A stretch of DNA of 64,000 nucleotides from Paramacrobiotus metropolitanus (taxonomy: Eukaryota; Tardigrada; Eutardigrada; Parachela; Macrobiotidae). A program made the position numbers and the translations under genes. The notes under the pieces are model-generated. The model did no database searches, was not told the DNA's origin, and worked only from the letters and a program-made list of their open reading frames with translations. Shown in pieces: positions 1 to 15,676 of this stretch. The stretch lies in contig NW_026570231.1 of the NCBI RefSeq assembly GCF_019649055.1, positions 310,001 to 374,000 on the forward strand, read 5' to 3'. Position 1 is the stretch's first letter, and each line of letters begins with the position of its first letter.

Positions 1-1465
1 TCGCGATTTGGCCGCCACACGCGAACGGTACAGTCTATCGAGGAGGATGCGATTCGCATATTGTCGGCGGCAAAATCGACTGAAGTCACCCAGGAACTGT
101 GACCAGTTATTGTTGCAATAACGGGCCCTTCGCTTGGATTGAAAGTTCTAAAAAGGATTAATATCAATATATTAGGCAAGGTTATCTTCAAATGTCATGA
201 CTGGCATCCACTGATCCACACATCGAAGCATTTTTTGGATTGTTCATTTAATGGAAACACTAAAACTTCACAAATATCGCATTTAAAAACAGCGCATTTG
301 ATTACCTGATAGACCCATCTTCGCTGGCGGTAATCAGCAATTTGGAGTCGGGACTGAACATAACTGCACGAATTGGCCTGCCGTGCGCTTCGACAGCGTG
401 GAGCAGCCGATTAGCCTGGAGATCAAAGATGTATAACATCCCTTCACTGCTGCCAGCCGCAGCGTATTTCCCATTAGGACTGAAGTGGATGCTGAATATA
501 AACTTCTCTTTGGTCTGCAACACGTCCGTTTCCTTGCCCGAATTAACGTCGAACAGCCGAATTTTTCCTTGATGAGCGGCTGTACCAATGAGTGACGACT
601 GTGGCCGAAACGCCAATCCCCAGCATTCCATTTTGCCACCTAGATCGCGGAAAAGAACAACATCTTTTGAAGTAAAACTTATGAGTTACGACATACATAA
701 CATTTTCTGCCGAAGGATATTCACCATAAATAAAGAAAACCTTGTAGCGCGAATCAAAAATACAAAAATACCGAGACACGATTCTTATTCCGAAGAGTCG
801 GTTACGAACTTACGACTAAAGATAATATGTAATATGTTATTATATGTAATAATCTATGTAATATGTAATCAAATATTCCACATAATAACAATGGAACAGT
901 TTGCTTGGAGTTAGAGTCCGTAACAATACAGGTAAGTTAAAGTAAGTACTTACATTCGATCGTGCGCAAAAACTCTCCAGTGTGCAAATCCCACAATCTA
1001 ATCGAAGTGTCCAGCGCGGAGCTGGCTAACATCTGATTATCGGAATTAACATCCAAACGCAGAATACCCATCCGATGTCCTGTTAATTTCTTGGCTTCTT
1101 CCAGCTGATTCTCCGTGCAGCGCCACAACCGAATTGAGGTATCCAGCGAACCTAAAAATAAGCAAAGAACAAGTTGATTCTATGAAGCATGAGCAGATGC
1201 TACACGTTAGTTTTCAAGTCGTTTATGTTGATTCATTACGGAACGGCTGTCATTTTGTTTTGTTATGAATTTTGTTTTAGTACTCAGTATGTACAGTACT
1301 TGTATGTGATGCTTATTAAAAGTAAGACGCTTTTTAACGGAAAAGTAAACTTTCTAAGGTACCTGTGATTATAAGGTCCGAACTCGCTCCAGTAGAAGCC
1401 CATTTACATGCCCAAATTTCATCATCGTGTGCTTTTTTATAAGTGCTCAACACGGAATAAGCCAT
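1..1465 (-). CDS. WDR61: WD40 protein WDR61/SKI8, 3' end cut by window edge
   Basis: WDR61 (SKI8) is a WD40 propeller of the cytoplasmic Ski complex, which feeds mRNA to the exosome, and of the nuclear Paf1 complex. Exons in transcript order are 1465-1363, 1151-954, 639-306 and 147-1, and phases agree at every join. The protein starts MAYSVLSTYKKAHDDEIW, matching the family start where AHDD-IW follows about a dozen residues. An in-frame Met lies 33 codons upstream at 1564 and is less likely. Visible blades include IRLWDLHTGE, KIRLFDVNSGKE, LYIFDLQANRLLHAVEAHG, FSPDSKLLITASEDGSIR and GHSSWVTSVDF. The last one or two blades and the stop lie beyond base 1. The gene is head to head with the cupin-like gene at 2224. 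Confidence 0.93.
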
Positions 1466-2223
1466 TTTTTGCCTGTTCAAGACTGCTGGTACTCCATCCA
1501 ACAAACTGGATAAGGACGGTCCGACAACAAAACTCGGGCTTTGAAAAAAACATTTGGCCGTCATTTCGTTGGACCGTGGAGTAGCGTGTATAGCATATAA
1601 AAATATAATAAACAGATGCTTAGCGCGGTTAGCACGGTGCTGTCAACTCGGCGCGCTACGCTCTGATGGTTGTTTGGATTTTGGAAGCAAACAGCTGATT
1701 CAGTCGGTGCATCAATTTTCTTTCGCAAAAGCCAAAAGCTGACGCATCTTCGTCTTTAGTTCAGTTGCGTTTTTTTGTTTTCAGTTTGCTTTGAATTAGT
1801 TCGAATACGGTTGCTTTTAATGAGTTGGTTAACTTTGTTTCTGATTGCATCTTGGCTGGAGATAATTAAAAAGTTATAAGTGGACCTGTAACTTGTTGGA
1901 CTTGTGTTGGTTGGTGTTGGACTGTTTTCAGCGGTTCAAGGACTTCAGTGGTGAGCTGTATGCGCCGTCTTTCCGTTTCATGGAACCACGTTAATTCTCC
2001 TTACTTGCAGAGCCCTGTGGAACTATAGCGATCATATTGCAGCTTGTGGATGTGTACAACGGTACAACCAATGTGTACAAGCAATGGCTGCGATGCTTCT
2101 TAGTTTACGGTGTGTGAAGAAAAGCTCAGCAGTCAACTGAGTCAGCAGGCCCAAACCTTCTTGACACGCTATCTGCAATTCATCTACGGTGATGAGGTGA
2201 TCGCAGAGATTTGAAATTTTATC
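1466..2223. promoter_or_regulatory. Divergent intergenic region between WDR61 and the cupin-like gene
   Basis: These 758 bases separate two genes transcribed away from each other, so they should hold both promoters and 5' UTRs. An AT-rich, TATA-like stretch lies near 1576-1610, about 110 bases upstream of the WDR61 start on its strand. No coding exon with good splice sites was found. Confidence 0.45.
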
Positions 2224-4191
2224 ATGTCGCGACGGTTAAAGAACGGCAAAGCTAGTGTGTGCTCCGACTCAAATGTTGGCTCGCAAAGCACTAAGGAACG
2301 GGGTCCTGTCCATGATGCGTCTGTCAGCAGTGATGGGGACCGGGAGAGAAGCATCAAACAGCTTACCGCCGTGTGCGGGGAATGTATTTCCACCCTTAAC
2401 GGGAGCGTGAGCGATTATGGAAGAACTTCGCTGGCGAATCTAAAATCTTATTATTCACACCAAAAAAGATTATATCATCGGCGAATTATTGCTTTTATAT
2501 TTTTATGTCTGGTTCTATCTTTCGGATGTTTCTGGATGCTTCTCTATACTCAGTTTGGTGGTGCGATATTCAGGATATTTTTAATTAAGGTACAACTTTC
2601 CTCAAGTCGGGTATAGTACTGTTCGCAGTGAACCTGGTTAATGCTAACGGAAATGATGGGCTCAGTTTTTTATTTGCATTTGAAATTTAGATGCAACCTT
2701 TGTGGGATTGGTCTAACCTGCATGATCCACCTTGTGTATTGGAAAATTACTCGATGGATAATGAACCCGTATCGAATGCCCATTGCGTGGTCAGTGTGTG
2801 GTTTTTGATGAGATTATATATGGTCAGAAGTCGCTTCCAGAAAGTGCTCAGGAAAATCTGCGGTTGTTTTATGTTAGATCTGTGAAGATTTGAACAAACT
2901 GCCTGAAAGAGAAAAGGGAAGAATCTCAGCCTTCCAAATTGGAGAAGATTTCTTGGTCGAAGATCTTCCACTTGTAATTCGAAATGGTGAATATAAGTCA
3001 GTCTTTCGTTGTATTTGGCAGACTGATCTGTTTAGCGCGTACGGCTTCGAAATTCTGTTTGTAAGTTCCATTAACTAAAATTTTGTTGTACAGAGCAGCT
3101 ACTGCAAAACATGCTCTATCTAGCCTTATGGAAAGAGAGAGGAGTGTACCTCTAAAAATTGCAATCGGCGCTCACTTTTGGTGTTACAAGATGAGGGGTC
3201 GAATTGTTCGGTGGCTTTATTGCCGTTTCGATTTTGTTTTTTTATCTTGGATTGTAGGAGCCGATTTAAAGAGTGGACCACTTGACCTGACCGTTAAAGC
3301 AGTTTTGGACCATCATCGTCAGGACAAAACACTTGTGCCATGCAAATTGCGGAGCAATTTGAAAACCAAAACCGCCTTTAACTTCGACGCCGTATTGCGT
3401 AAAGTGTTGAGGACGGACATGGACCTTCCGTGGTTTGCCTTTTGGTGAGCACCCTGTTCGAGAGCATTGTGATTGAGGTATTTTAATCATTTATGAATGA
3501 TTACTTTTTAAAGGGAACTTTGCAGACATCATAATGTCCGAGAAGCCCGTGCTGTGGTACCGCGTCCTGTAGAATTACCGCTTATGCTCGAAGTGGATGA
3601 TTCTATATGGTTTTTTGCTGCGCGCAATTTTACAGCGTTGACTGCTAAGCATGTGGGTATTTCACTACATTTTCCTGCCAGTAATAATGAGTAATTATCT
3701 GATTATTTAATTATTTGGTAATTATTTTTCGCGTGATTATTTGAGTTAACTGTACTGTACTGTCTTTAAATTTTTAACGGCGTTTTGTTTACTTACTATA
3801 TATGTAGACGTGCAGGTGGAAATGATTAGCCTTTGCTGCTCGTTTTTGGGCAATTTCATTTTTCCGCCTTTAAATATTCATTCTTATGTTAGTCGACGCT
3901 TTGTCTTTTGTAGGTTGAAATCTCCACACCGGTATTTTTCTTGAGCCAGTTTGTTGGCTCATCAAAAATTCGTTTAATACCACGGTCGCCTTGTGAAAAC
4001 ATATGCCACGAACTGGAGACTATCTTACAGCCAGGAGATTTCTGTAAGCATTAATTTTTAACGCCGGAAAAGTGAATGCTAACGCTTTTGACGTATTCTC
4101 GATAGTGCTTTTTACCAACGAGTTGTTTGATTTCGGATGGATGCCAGGGAATGAAACGGAAGTGCTGGCAGTTGGAGCGGGTGCTAAATAA
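2224..4191 (+). CDS. Single-pass transmembrane protein with cupin/JmjC-like lumenal domain
   Basis: I recognise this as an uncharacterised invertebrate membrane-protein family with a JmjC-like (cupin-fold) C-terminal region; its substrate is unknown. Supported exons are 2224-2589, 2691-2789, 2878-3060, about 3258-3444, 3514-3652, 3914-4043 and 4106-4191. The join between 3060 and about 3258 is unresolved, because no donor/acceptor pair there closes in phase convincingly. The first exon gives about 85 polar residues, then a membrane segment (IIAFIFLCLVLSFGCFWMLL) after a basic HQKRLYHRR, which suggests type II topology. The downstream part shows PLWDWSNL, a Cys-rich HCVICEDL, VPCKLRSNLKT, WFAFWELCRHHNVREARA and a terminal LFDFGWMPGNETE. 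I do not see a clear HxD...H iron-binding triad, so enzymatic activity is uncertain. Confidence 0.75.
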
Positions 4192-4631
4192 TTCTTAATT
4201 AACGCAAATCTCAGACATTTTGTTACGCTTGGTTTTTAGTTTGTGATGGATCATTCCTGTAAATATTGTGAGCTAATATAATATGTCCGAAAACATGTGT
4301 TCTGACAAGTTTAAAGCTTTTATCGGTTGACCTCTGGAAAATTTTTTATCTCGATAAGAGCCACAATAAACTTCAACCATAGCACGAATGAAGCTCTGTT
4401 ATATTACATATATAGACAAGAGGTACGCTAAACACAAGAGAATTACTTAATTTAGCAATGTTGTCTTTAAATAGAAATGGGAACGCAGTTTTGCAGGTCA
4501 TTGGTCATCTTGCAAGAAAAAGCTTTTAATTTTCCTAAATTTTGACCTTAATACAAGTATTGCGAGCAGTGCAACTGCCAACGAGTTACAAAAGTTACAA
4601 GTAAGGCGTATTAATCCGTTCTTCGTTTCTA
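4192..4631. other. Convergent intergenic spacer
   Basis: This 440-base AT-rich stretch lies between the 3' ends of the cupin-like gene (plus) and EBP (minus). It should hold both 3' UTRs. I see no gene in it. Confidence 0.5.
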
Positions 4632-5774
4632 TTATTTGATCTTATCGGTTTGCCTGTATGCCGGTTTTTTGGTATTGCCATTAATGACAGCGTGCCTGTT
4701 AGAAACAATAAATGCCTGTGTAATTTTCCAGCTGGATTCCATAATTAACAGCATTGGTATGATTAACCAGAACGAGTTCATGGTGACAAAATAGCCGTAG
4801 AAATAGAGCGGATGGAAGGGTGGGCCGTGCATAAATCCGTCAAACCATTCCGTTAGCATGTACAATATGTCGCCATAAAACTGCGCAGTTGATACAAGAA
4901 TCTGGAGGACATGAACATAAGGTTTATTGCGGATGTAGGCATACACCGTCCACAAACACAAGGGACCATCGACGGCGGCGGTGAAAGTTTCCATTACGAC
5001 CGTAAATGCATCCGAACTAGAACGATTACGAAACGCATTATGTAAACTGATATCTAAAGTAAAGTACGTTCACAAATTTTGCATATGTTGTGTATTATTA
5101 ATTTATTATACGATAAAAGTCGGTTTTGTACAAAACTGTACAGACATGGTCTCCCAGTATATCCATCCATTCTTTATTCTCTCTTACCTGATATACCGGC
5201 TGTCGCCTTTTGCATATTCTTTCCCTAAAAATGCAACGCATCATCTGGTCAATTGCATCTTCTTTCTCTTTCTATCGCTGCTTTAAATTTTCTTTCACTG
5301 AGGCATGGATAATTAATTTAAGCAGTGTCACTATTACAAAATTCGGTAATATTATTGTATTTGTGGATAATAATGTGGTTGGTGGTTACTGCGGTTGTAA
5401 TTTCCAGTCCGGCCAGTCTAGATTAGTACGGTCAGACTTAGAAAATTTGGATTTTACAGCAAGTACTTACAGATCTGCGCAAGTATGTGGTCACTTCCGG
5501 CCAGTGTGCCATGAAAACTAGCAAAGTATCCTTCTATGACCAAGTGAATCAGACCGGAAACGCTAAACCAACAGATTTTAGCTTTTTCAAGAGCCGAAAA
5601 GTCAGATCTCCATCTTCCAACCAAGTTCCACACAGAGTATAGTATGATTGTCGTAACTCCAGCAAAAAGCCCTAACAAAACTTCGACGCCAAAAGTGTTG
5701 TCCGTAAAATGAGGCAGATGTAATGTGGATGGAATGTAAGGATGCAGGGAAAAATTGGAACTGACGGGAAGCAT
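4632..5774 (-). CDS. EBP: EBP, 3-beta-hydroxysteroid delta8-delta7 isomerase
   Basis: EBP is an ER membrane enzyme that moves the sterol C8-C9 double bond to C7-C8 in late sterol synthesis; it belongs to the EXPERA family. There are two exons, 5774-5471 and 5053-4632, joined in phase (ends GTAAGT, resumes after CTTTAG), giving 241 residues against about 230 in human EBP. It opens with the family's LHPYIPSTLHLP. Residues that line the active site in the family are present: GLIHLVIEG (His and Glu), VVMETFTA (Glu and Thr) and the Asn/Trp of MNSFWLIIP. IYGDVLYFLTE-like (FYGDILYMLTE) and HPLYFYGYF motifs are also conserved. Four or five hydrophobic segments are visible. The C-terminus is lysine-rich, consistent with ER retention (KKPAYRQTDKIK). 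Confidence 0.95.
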
Positions 5775-8700
5775 TTTCGTTTTGCAACTTTAACTCAAAC
5801 GTCACGCTTAATACCCGAGTGGTCTTATCATATAACACTTAATTTGATGCACTTTTTCATACGTACTGTATAAACAGTGATAGACCTAGAAATAATGTTG
5901 CCGACAATGCTATGTTGCCGATCACGGCGACTATCATTGCATGGCGCTCGATCTAACGTAATCGAAAATAACCTGCAAAACGTGTGAAACACTAAAAAGC
6001 TAGCAGACCACCGCAACTACTGCCATCCATCGTATACTATCGTGCATCGAAATGACGAGAAAAATATCGGATGATGTCCAGAGTTCATATCAAACGTAGA
6101 TAATTTATTAGCTGAATTCACGACACTTTTGCGAGGCTTTTAAAGCTACATATTTCTTAATACTAATGGAACCGAACTTATATGAATATTTCCAGTTTTT
6201 ACCAATTACCAAATAGTTAAGTTGGATAGAGAGCAGGTATGCATTAACAGAAGCCGAATAGCAATTTAAACCAGCTTGCGAGTTCTGCTTTGATCATACT
6301 GTGGTAAGAATTGCTAGCTATTTGCATTTGACTCGAAGCCGTTACCGGTCATGTAGCGAAGATGCAATAAACAGTAAAACTGTTAAAAATTATTAATAAA
6401 AACAGTTGAAAAGATTACTTATGTATATCCATTTGATACTGATAATAGTCAGGTTTGTCGCGCGCCGTCTGTTAAGTATTGTGCAATTCTTGAAGACGTT
6501 GCTTGCTATTCCTGCGTTTGTTTCATGATGTTGAATCAAAACGTTAGTTGTATAATTGTGAATCATAACAGCACTTTTTGCATATCGTTCGGCCCCTGGT
6601 TCGAACCTCAAAGGTGGAGCGGTCACTTTTGCTATTCACCTGGTCAGAGATGAATGCAGCTTTGTCGTAAACGAAATAAGGCTATTGTCAGACAGTGTCA
6701 TTACCCATTGCTTCCTGATCAAAACAAGGTAATTTGATTAGTCTGGCACCACTAAGCTAACAGTAATTAGGACCGCTACTACCACAGAGCGTAGATATCG
6801 CTTGCTTATATATATGTACTAGTACAATACTCACGCGTCACGACTACCAAGCACACCGTACCAAATGATATCATAACCGCTTCATGTAATAAGACGTATT
6901 CTGTTTACTGTAAATATCAGGGAAGCCAGGAAAGTGTGACAGGTTTTATACGGTTATTGTATATACCTTAGCCGTACGTAAATTTAATTACTGCGCGATA
7001 CTTCTAGTGCAAATTGCCTATGCGAACTACAAACTTATTACGCCTTGCTTCATATCATTTTGCATAAAATTAATACGTTTCTCATGTGCTTCTTTAGGCA
7101 ATTAAGATGAATTTTGAAAAGACAGCAGTTATCATAAAAAAACTGCATATTAATTTCCAGCTCATTGGTTATCTTGCGCAACGCAATGCATTCATTTTTT
7201 TGTATGATAATCACACCGCTAAGTGATTGCTGTCTTTTTAAGCGTCAAAGACCATGGGCATGCGCCCTGAGCTGGTTCAAAATGAGCGAGTGCTACGAAT
7301 TTACGATATTATTGTTATTTTAAGCATTTTAAAACACTGTTCACAACGATATAGCATCACTATTTGCAAGCGCACATAAGAATTAAGAAGTTATGGCGCA
7401 CAGGACAGAATATTCCAAACTGTGAAAGCAAACTTTGTGGGCTGGAATCATCAAGAACTAACGGAGTTTTATGATTTCCTGCCTTTTGCTGTAACCCCTC
7501 CAGGCACGCAAATAAACCCGCTATTACCGTTGGCGCGTGAAAACTAACAAATGAGACCGACAAAGCCCGTGAACAAACTAATGACACCTTTTAGTCAATT
7601 TATCCGGAGCAGTATCCTCAAATTTAATCATCATAAGCAAGACTCAGAGGGGCCGATACACTAGACCATACGCAGCGTGACAAGCTGCGTATCCAGCCAA
7701 TACCACACCGTCAACCGTTTGTAACAACCGGCTGTAAAAATTACGGCCACAAACGATCAGCTTTGGTATGTATGGGAGCCTGCAACAAGCGATAATTTGC
7801 ATCTATCAACTGCTCAGTTCTTATCCGAAGTATATTAATCAGCCATAATCAGTCATTTACAGAAACCTGCCACGATGAACTTTGCTCGTTGTTTCTTCCA
7901 CTTCCAGAAATAGTGTGTAATTTTATTTTCTCCAGGTCGTGCGGCGTCGATACATATAGAAGTAGTTTAAATATTGCGATAATACATCTTTTCAGTTACT
8001 TATTGCATGAAATCGATTATCGATTTTCTGTTGTCAGATAAAATCTTATTTTTGTGGTAAGAACACCACTACGAAAACAAATATATCACAGAAACACTAT
8101 TTCGTACACAGATAACTTTGTTTATTAAGCGATGGCAAAAATAATTCACCAAGAGACCTGGTGACCTTTTGATTCGACAAAGGGAAAGTACGAGGTTACG
8201 CTCACCGTGAACTCGTCATGTTCAAACGCAGCGGTAATATACAAATGCGCATCTTTGTCTTCCTCGTACGAGTATTATACCTGGTAAAAACTGTAAAATC
8301 GCAACGCAAATTATTGAATCTTGTCGGCCATATGAAAGCATGCAGCTGTATGCCAGAATAAAATTCATCTTCGTTGCCCCCTCAAATGTTCACACGAAAA
8401 TATTCAACCGAAGCATAACCGAAAGGCGTAGTAAATTGTTAACCATCCAGTTTCTTCTTCTCGGCTTTTATTAAGAACATTAAAATTCCCAGCATCGAAC
8501 AGCCCAAGTTCTACACGAATTATGCATGTATCATACTATTTACTATGGTATCTGTCCCCCGTCAAATTTTTATTCGTTAAAAAGAGTGGCAAGCAGGATG
8601 CGCATGGATAACTATTACAGATGGGCCAAACAGCAGCATAAAGGTATTTCGCATATTGACAGTATTAATCATTGCCGGTTGGTATACATCGAATGTGATG

Positions 8701-8955
8701 ACCCTGTGTCGAATCAGCGTGCTGCTGCCCAGTCGACACGCTTGACGTATCCTGCGTCGATCAAACATGGCGAACAAAATGTCATAAAATCATCGCCTTG
8801 GCCAGTGCCGGGTACAATCGGCTCTTTCCAACAGTTGAAATCCTGTCCGATTGACAACACTAATTTTCCGCCAGTTTACAATCACTTTTCCCACACAAAT
8901 GTAGCAAACGGCATAGCTTTATCCGGTATCTGACCGCTGTTCGGTCGCTGGACAA
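5775..8955. other. Intergenic region upstream of EBP and Wnt11
   Basis: This 3.2-kb AT-rich stretch separates the divergent EBP and Wnt11 genes. Only short open frames occur, without convincing splice sites. The longest, 8526-8933 plus (135 codons), ends just before the Wnt11 start codon and probably belongs to its 5' UTR. The size fits a developmental gene with distal control elements, but I can name none. Confidence 0.4.
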
Positions 8956-11900
8956 ATGAATTTCTCTTGTGTGACTTTTATGCCGATGCTGTGGATAATT
9001 ACGGGATTTCTCGATGGATCCACGGCAATCAAATGGCTGTAAGTGTACTTGTACATTTGTACGAGAACGTTTTTATTACTCGTGTTACAGACAATGCAGA
9101 CAAATTGATTTGCTTTAGCCGTTACGTTACGTCATACACTCGCAAAATACTGGTTACCTAAGTACTGTGACACAAACAAACAATTAATTTTAATGAACAG
9201 CGATTAAGATGTTCATGCAAAAAGGTCAAGTATTAATGTTTCAATTTCTCATGAAATTATGCTGTTCGAGCTCTTGGCAGGTGGCAGATGTAATAAATTT
9301 AGTTCATTGTATTGTAATCTTCGACTGATCGAAATGAAACAACTTCGCGTTGTTGTGTAAGTAATTATTAACAACTGTTATCAGAAAAATTGCGTACTTG
9401 GATTCTGATGCAGTCCGGATAAACTAAAGTGAATCCTGACAAAATTTTTTACGTGTTTTGATCTGTTTCTGTCCTTTTTTGGATAATATGAATTTGATCA
9501 TGTTTTGCTTCGTGTAAAATATCAACATGGATGGTGATGCATACATTTTCTACAACTTCATGTCTACAGATTTACACTTTGTTAATCTGTCCAGACTGAT
9601 TAATTAACAAAATATGAATCCGTATAAATCTGCGTACTGACAGCAGCAGTACTGTAGCAGCCAGTAGGTTTAGATTATGACATCTGTTGTGTATATTCAA
9701 AGCACGACGACATGTCTGAAATGCTTCTAGCCCGCGTGACGTTTAAAATTATTTCCTATCGAACATTCTGGATTATTATGTATAACTTTTACTTCCGTAG
9801 TTCGCTCCATAAGCTGAATATTTCATGGAGCTCTGGATATAACTATTATTTATGCCATCAAGCATTCAAGTTCCGCGCTCTGGATAAAGGTCAAAAGTAT
9901 TACTGCAAGCGCTATTTCGAAACTATGCCGTACATTGTCTCATCAGCAAAAGATACAAGCACCGCCTGCCAGCGCCAATTTTTTTATCAGCGCTGGAACT
10001 GTTCATCAGTCGAGAAAGCACCCAACTACCGCAATGATCTGAAATTGGGTACGAAAAATACAATACATTACAGGCTACAACTATTATTGCAACAATGGAC
10101 GGAGGTTATATTACTGCAACTGTCCCAACCATTTTGCAGGAACCAGAGAGCAAGCATATTTATCGGCGTTGTCGGCGGCGACGGTCGTTCATACGATTGC
10201 CAAAGCGTGCGCAGCCGGGTTTTTACAGAACTGCAATTGTGGACCTATGCCAAATGAGCCACCGGCTACTGATTTCAAATGGGGCGGTTGTGGAGACGAC
10301 GTAAGTGGAGACAATTCGAAGATGCAGATAACAATAATTAACAGTAGGTTGAAAAAAGATTTTGTGATTTTATAATGGAAAATCTGTTTATTGTGGATGT
10401 TGAGCAACAACAGTTGTCTTGTTAAAAAATTTGGATCAGTTTTGTATGGGTAGTCAGTGACTCAGTGGCTCCCATGGTTAAAATTGTTCTGCACAGTTCC
10501 CTGTTTACGTACACGACACGATTAAGTTATTAATATATTATATCTTTATTGACAAATTGTACAAGCTAAAAGCAATTTACACTTGAACTTGATAAACCAA
10601 TTAAGTTATTTACCCTGGTTATAGCAGAAGCTTCTTTAGTAGTATTATTAAAATGATTTACAGATTATGGAAAGAGAATAATCGGTAAAGTTGCTAGCTA
10701 AGCCGGTGCATTACTCGTAGAGTTATTACTAGTAATAAAGAAGCTTTTAACATTAGTTAGAGATATTATTGGTTATAGGTGTCGTACGGAATGAAAGTGG
10801 GAAGATTTTTCACTGATATTCCTTACAACCAGAACTTCCAGCTAAGCCGGAGCAGCAAACAGCTCAAACAATTGTGGAAAAAGAATCGACTGACCAGAGC
10901 CGCTTTAAGCTTACATAATCAACACACCGGAAGGAGGATGGTGGCCGATAGTCTGACCCGGCATTGCAAATGTCACGGAGTATCAGGATCATGTCAAATT
11001 CGTACCTGTTGGAAAAGTTTGCCGCCTATGAAAGAAATTAGCCATCGATTATTCAGGAATTATAAACGTGCCGTCGAGGTGAGTGACAGAACTGCTCATA
11101 TGCTGACCAGGCAAAACAATCACTCGATAGACGAAAAGTAACAAACGAATCTTTGTTGCACGCCGACAAAAAGGCAGTCTGTGCACATATTTTCCTTGGT
11201 TTGAAATCTATATTTTGACGTATGCGCAGGGTACTGTGCAAGTAATTATCCGTCAGGTAGTATACGAAACTTAGCGCAGTGCAATGGTGGACCAGGCTTT
11301 CATTCGTGTAGTTATCAGCGTGTTCAGAAATGACTTGAATGAAGCGCAAACACTCTAGCTCTGAATCAATCCATTTATGGAAATTACTATTAAGCTTGAT
11401 TTTCGTAACCAAATTATAATTTATGAATAGTACCTGTATAACGCAATACATTTGCATGAGTCTACTCTTATTCATCCTACTTGTCGGTACGAACGACGTT
11501 CCTCAAACGTTCGTGCAATATTGCGTTAATGCGTTTTCTTCTACTCACATTCGCATTCACGGTCATTAAAATTAAGTAGTGATATGAGCGAACCGTTACT
11601 AAGACGAGTAAAAATGGTGAAAGTACAACAAAATAACGTCATTAGATCACACTCAGCAAGATGTTATTCTCTACAACACAGTATTTTTCAAAAAGTATTG
11701 TTCCGTTTCAGGTTCGTTATCAGAGCAACAGCGCCAGTTTTGAGCCTTTATTCCCACTCATATCCGCACCGACATCTGATACTCTACTGTACACAGCCAA
11801 ATCGCCAGATTACTGCAATGCAGACGACCGATTCGGGTCTATGGGCACCAAAAATCGACTCTGCAATGCCACCAGCAGCGGTCCAGAGAGCTGTAAAACC

Positions 11901-12032
11901 ATGTGTTGCGGACGCGGCCATTACAGTTATATGATGCACGTTCCAGTCACTTGCAACTGCAAGTATATCTGGTGTTGTCGTGTTGAATGTAATACATGTC
12001 AGCAGTGGGTCCATGTAACACGATGTAAATAA
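8956..12032 (+). CDS. Wnt11: Wnt11 secreted signalling protein
   Basis: Wnt ligands are lipid-modified, secreted Cys-rich glycoproteins that bind Frizzled receptors; Wnt11 typically acts in non-canonical (planar polarity) signalling. Exons are 8956-9038, 9801-10048, 10140-10300, 10779-11078 and 11712-12032, all in phase, giving 370 residues (vertebrate Wnt11 is about 354). The first exon encodes a signal peptide (MLWIITGFLDGSTA) ending in IKWL, which continues LSLHK across the intron as in vertebrate Wnt11 IKWLALSK. Subfamily evidence is RWNCSSVEKAPNY and CGPMPNEPP, close to Wnt11 CGPVPGEPP. The acyl-serine site is intact in KCHGVSGSC. The C-terminal Cys module (CCGRGHYSY, CKYIWCCRVECNTC, ending RCK) is complete. 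The stop overlaps an AATAAA, and the gene meets NKAP tail to tail. Confidence 0.96.
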
Positions 12033-12036
12033 TAAA
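12031..12036 (+). terminator. Polyadenylation signal overlapping the Wnt11 stop codon
   Basis: AATAAA begins one base into the Wnt11 TAA stop (stop 12030-12032). If used, cleavage 10-30 bases later would fall inside or just before the antisense NKAP stop at 12061-12063, giving an extremely short 3' UTR. Other downstream signals may be used instead. Confidence 0.5.
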
Positions 12037-12060
12037 ACAAACAAGAATGAATCTGAATTC

Positions 12061-14745
<2,685 letters not shown>

Positions 14746-15676
14746 TAAGGAAGACAAATTAACTGTAATCGGTTCTTGCTTGCTTTATTGAGAAGCCTGG
14801 CCCGTCAACGGGCACTTTCACGAATACCATGGAATTTGCTAAGGCTCTCTAGTTAGAGTGCTACACAAGAGGGTATCTTCAGAATTACTTACGATCACAT
14901 AGCATGAGCAGACTGTTACAACACCATAATTGATGACAATTTTAGTATTTCCTGCTCACAGGAACCTATTCTGCTATAAAGAAGATAACAAAAGCAGCCA
15001 CGGCCGATGGAAAATTTAAAAAAATCTGATAAATTTCGTTTGTCGAAATAAAACAGGAAGGACCCAGAGCAACGAGCAATTTACTGAATTCACAATGGCA
15101 AAAGGCTAAAAGCTGTCCAAACGCAAACACAAACACTCGTTGGAAAAGCGTCGCTGACGTCAGTGCAAGTTGTTAAGTGCTAAATGGAGAGAGGGCTGGG
15201 TAAATGCAAGACGGTGACCTTCGGTACTCACCTTCTTTCGGAAGCTTTTAAATAAAACGAGAAGCAACAAAAAATAAAAGAAAATCAAAAATGGCAAGTC
15301 AAAAACGGAATGCAGTATTTTGATTATTAATTAATTCCAGTTTTGTTACCAAAGCGGTTCCCTTAAAAGCCACCGTTCATTTGGGGACGCTGCGCGGAGC
15401 GCTGGCGATGAGTAACGCACAAAAGCAGGCTCTGTCGTAGACCTTGTACGCATCATGCGGGCATACGGAATTCGGAGATTTTTTACTTTGTGTCTTTGAT
15501 CTTTTTGGTCTTATCCTTTTTCTAACTGTTTCATAATTTCTGCCAGTTTCTCCCACGCAAGTGAAACTTACAAGTCTTTTATTTGATAACCCACTAAACT
15601 GCTGCTGTTTTTTTGTTGAGACTTGAGATGGTAACGACTCAATTGTGAGAGGACGATTTGCCAGGAAACACAACAA
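14746..15676. promoter_or_regulatory. Divergent region between NKAP and KAT6-like 1
   Basis: These 931 bases should carry the NKAP promoter (minus) and the 5' flank of the first KAT6-like gene (plus). An antisense open frame (15377-15886, minus) runs across the KAT6-like 1 first exon but has no recognisable protein features, and I treat it as chance. Confidence 0.4.

Noticed and set aside
3061-3257. Continuous open frame through a possible intron of the cupin-like gene
   Set aside because: The strong GTAAGT donor at 3061 suggests an intron, and the in-between peptide does not resemble the family, so it was not called as coding.
6590-6625. GGTTCGAACC resembling a tRNA T-loop
   Set aside because: No T-arm stem, anticodon arm or acceptor pairing could be built around it.
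8526-8933. 135-codon plus-strand frame just upstream of Wnt11
   Set aside because: No family signature and ends before the Wnt11 ATG; more likely 5' UTR or chance.
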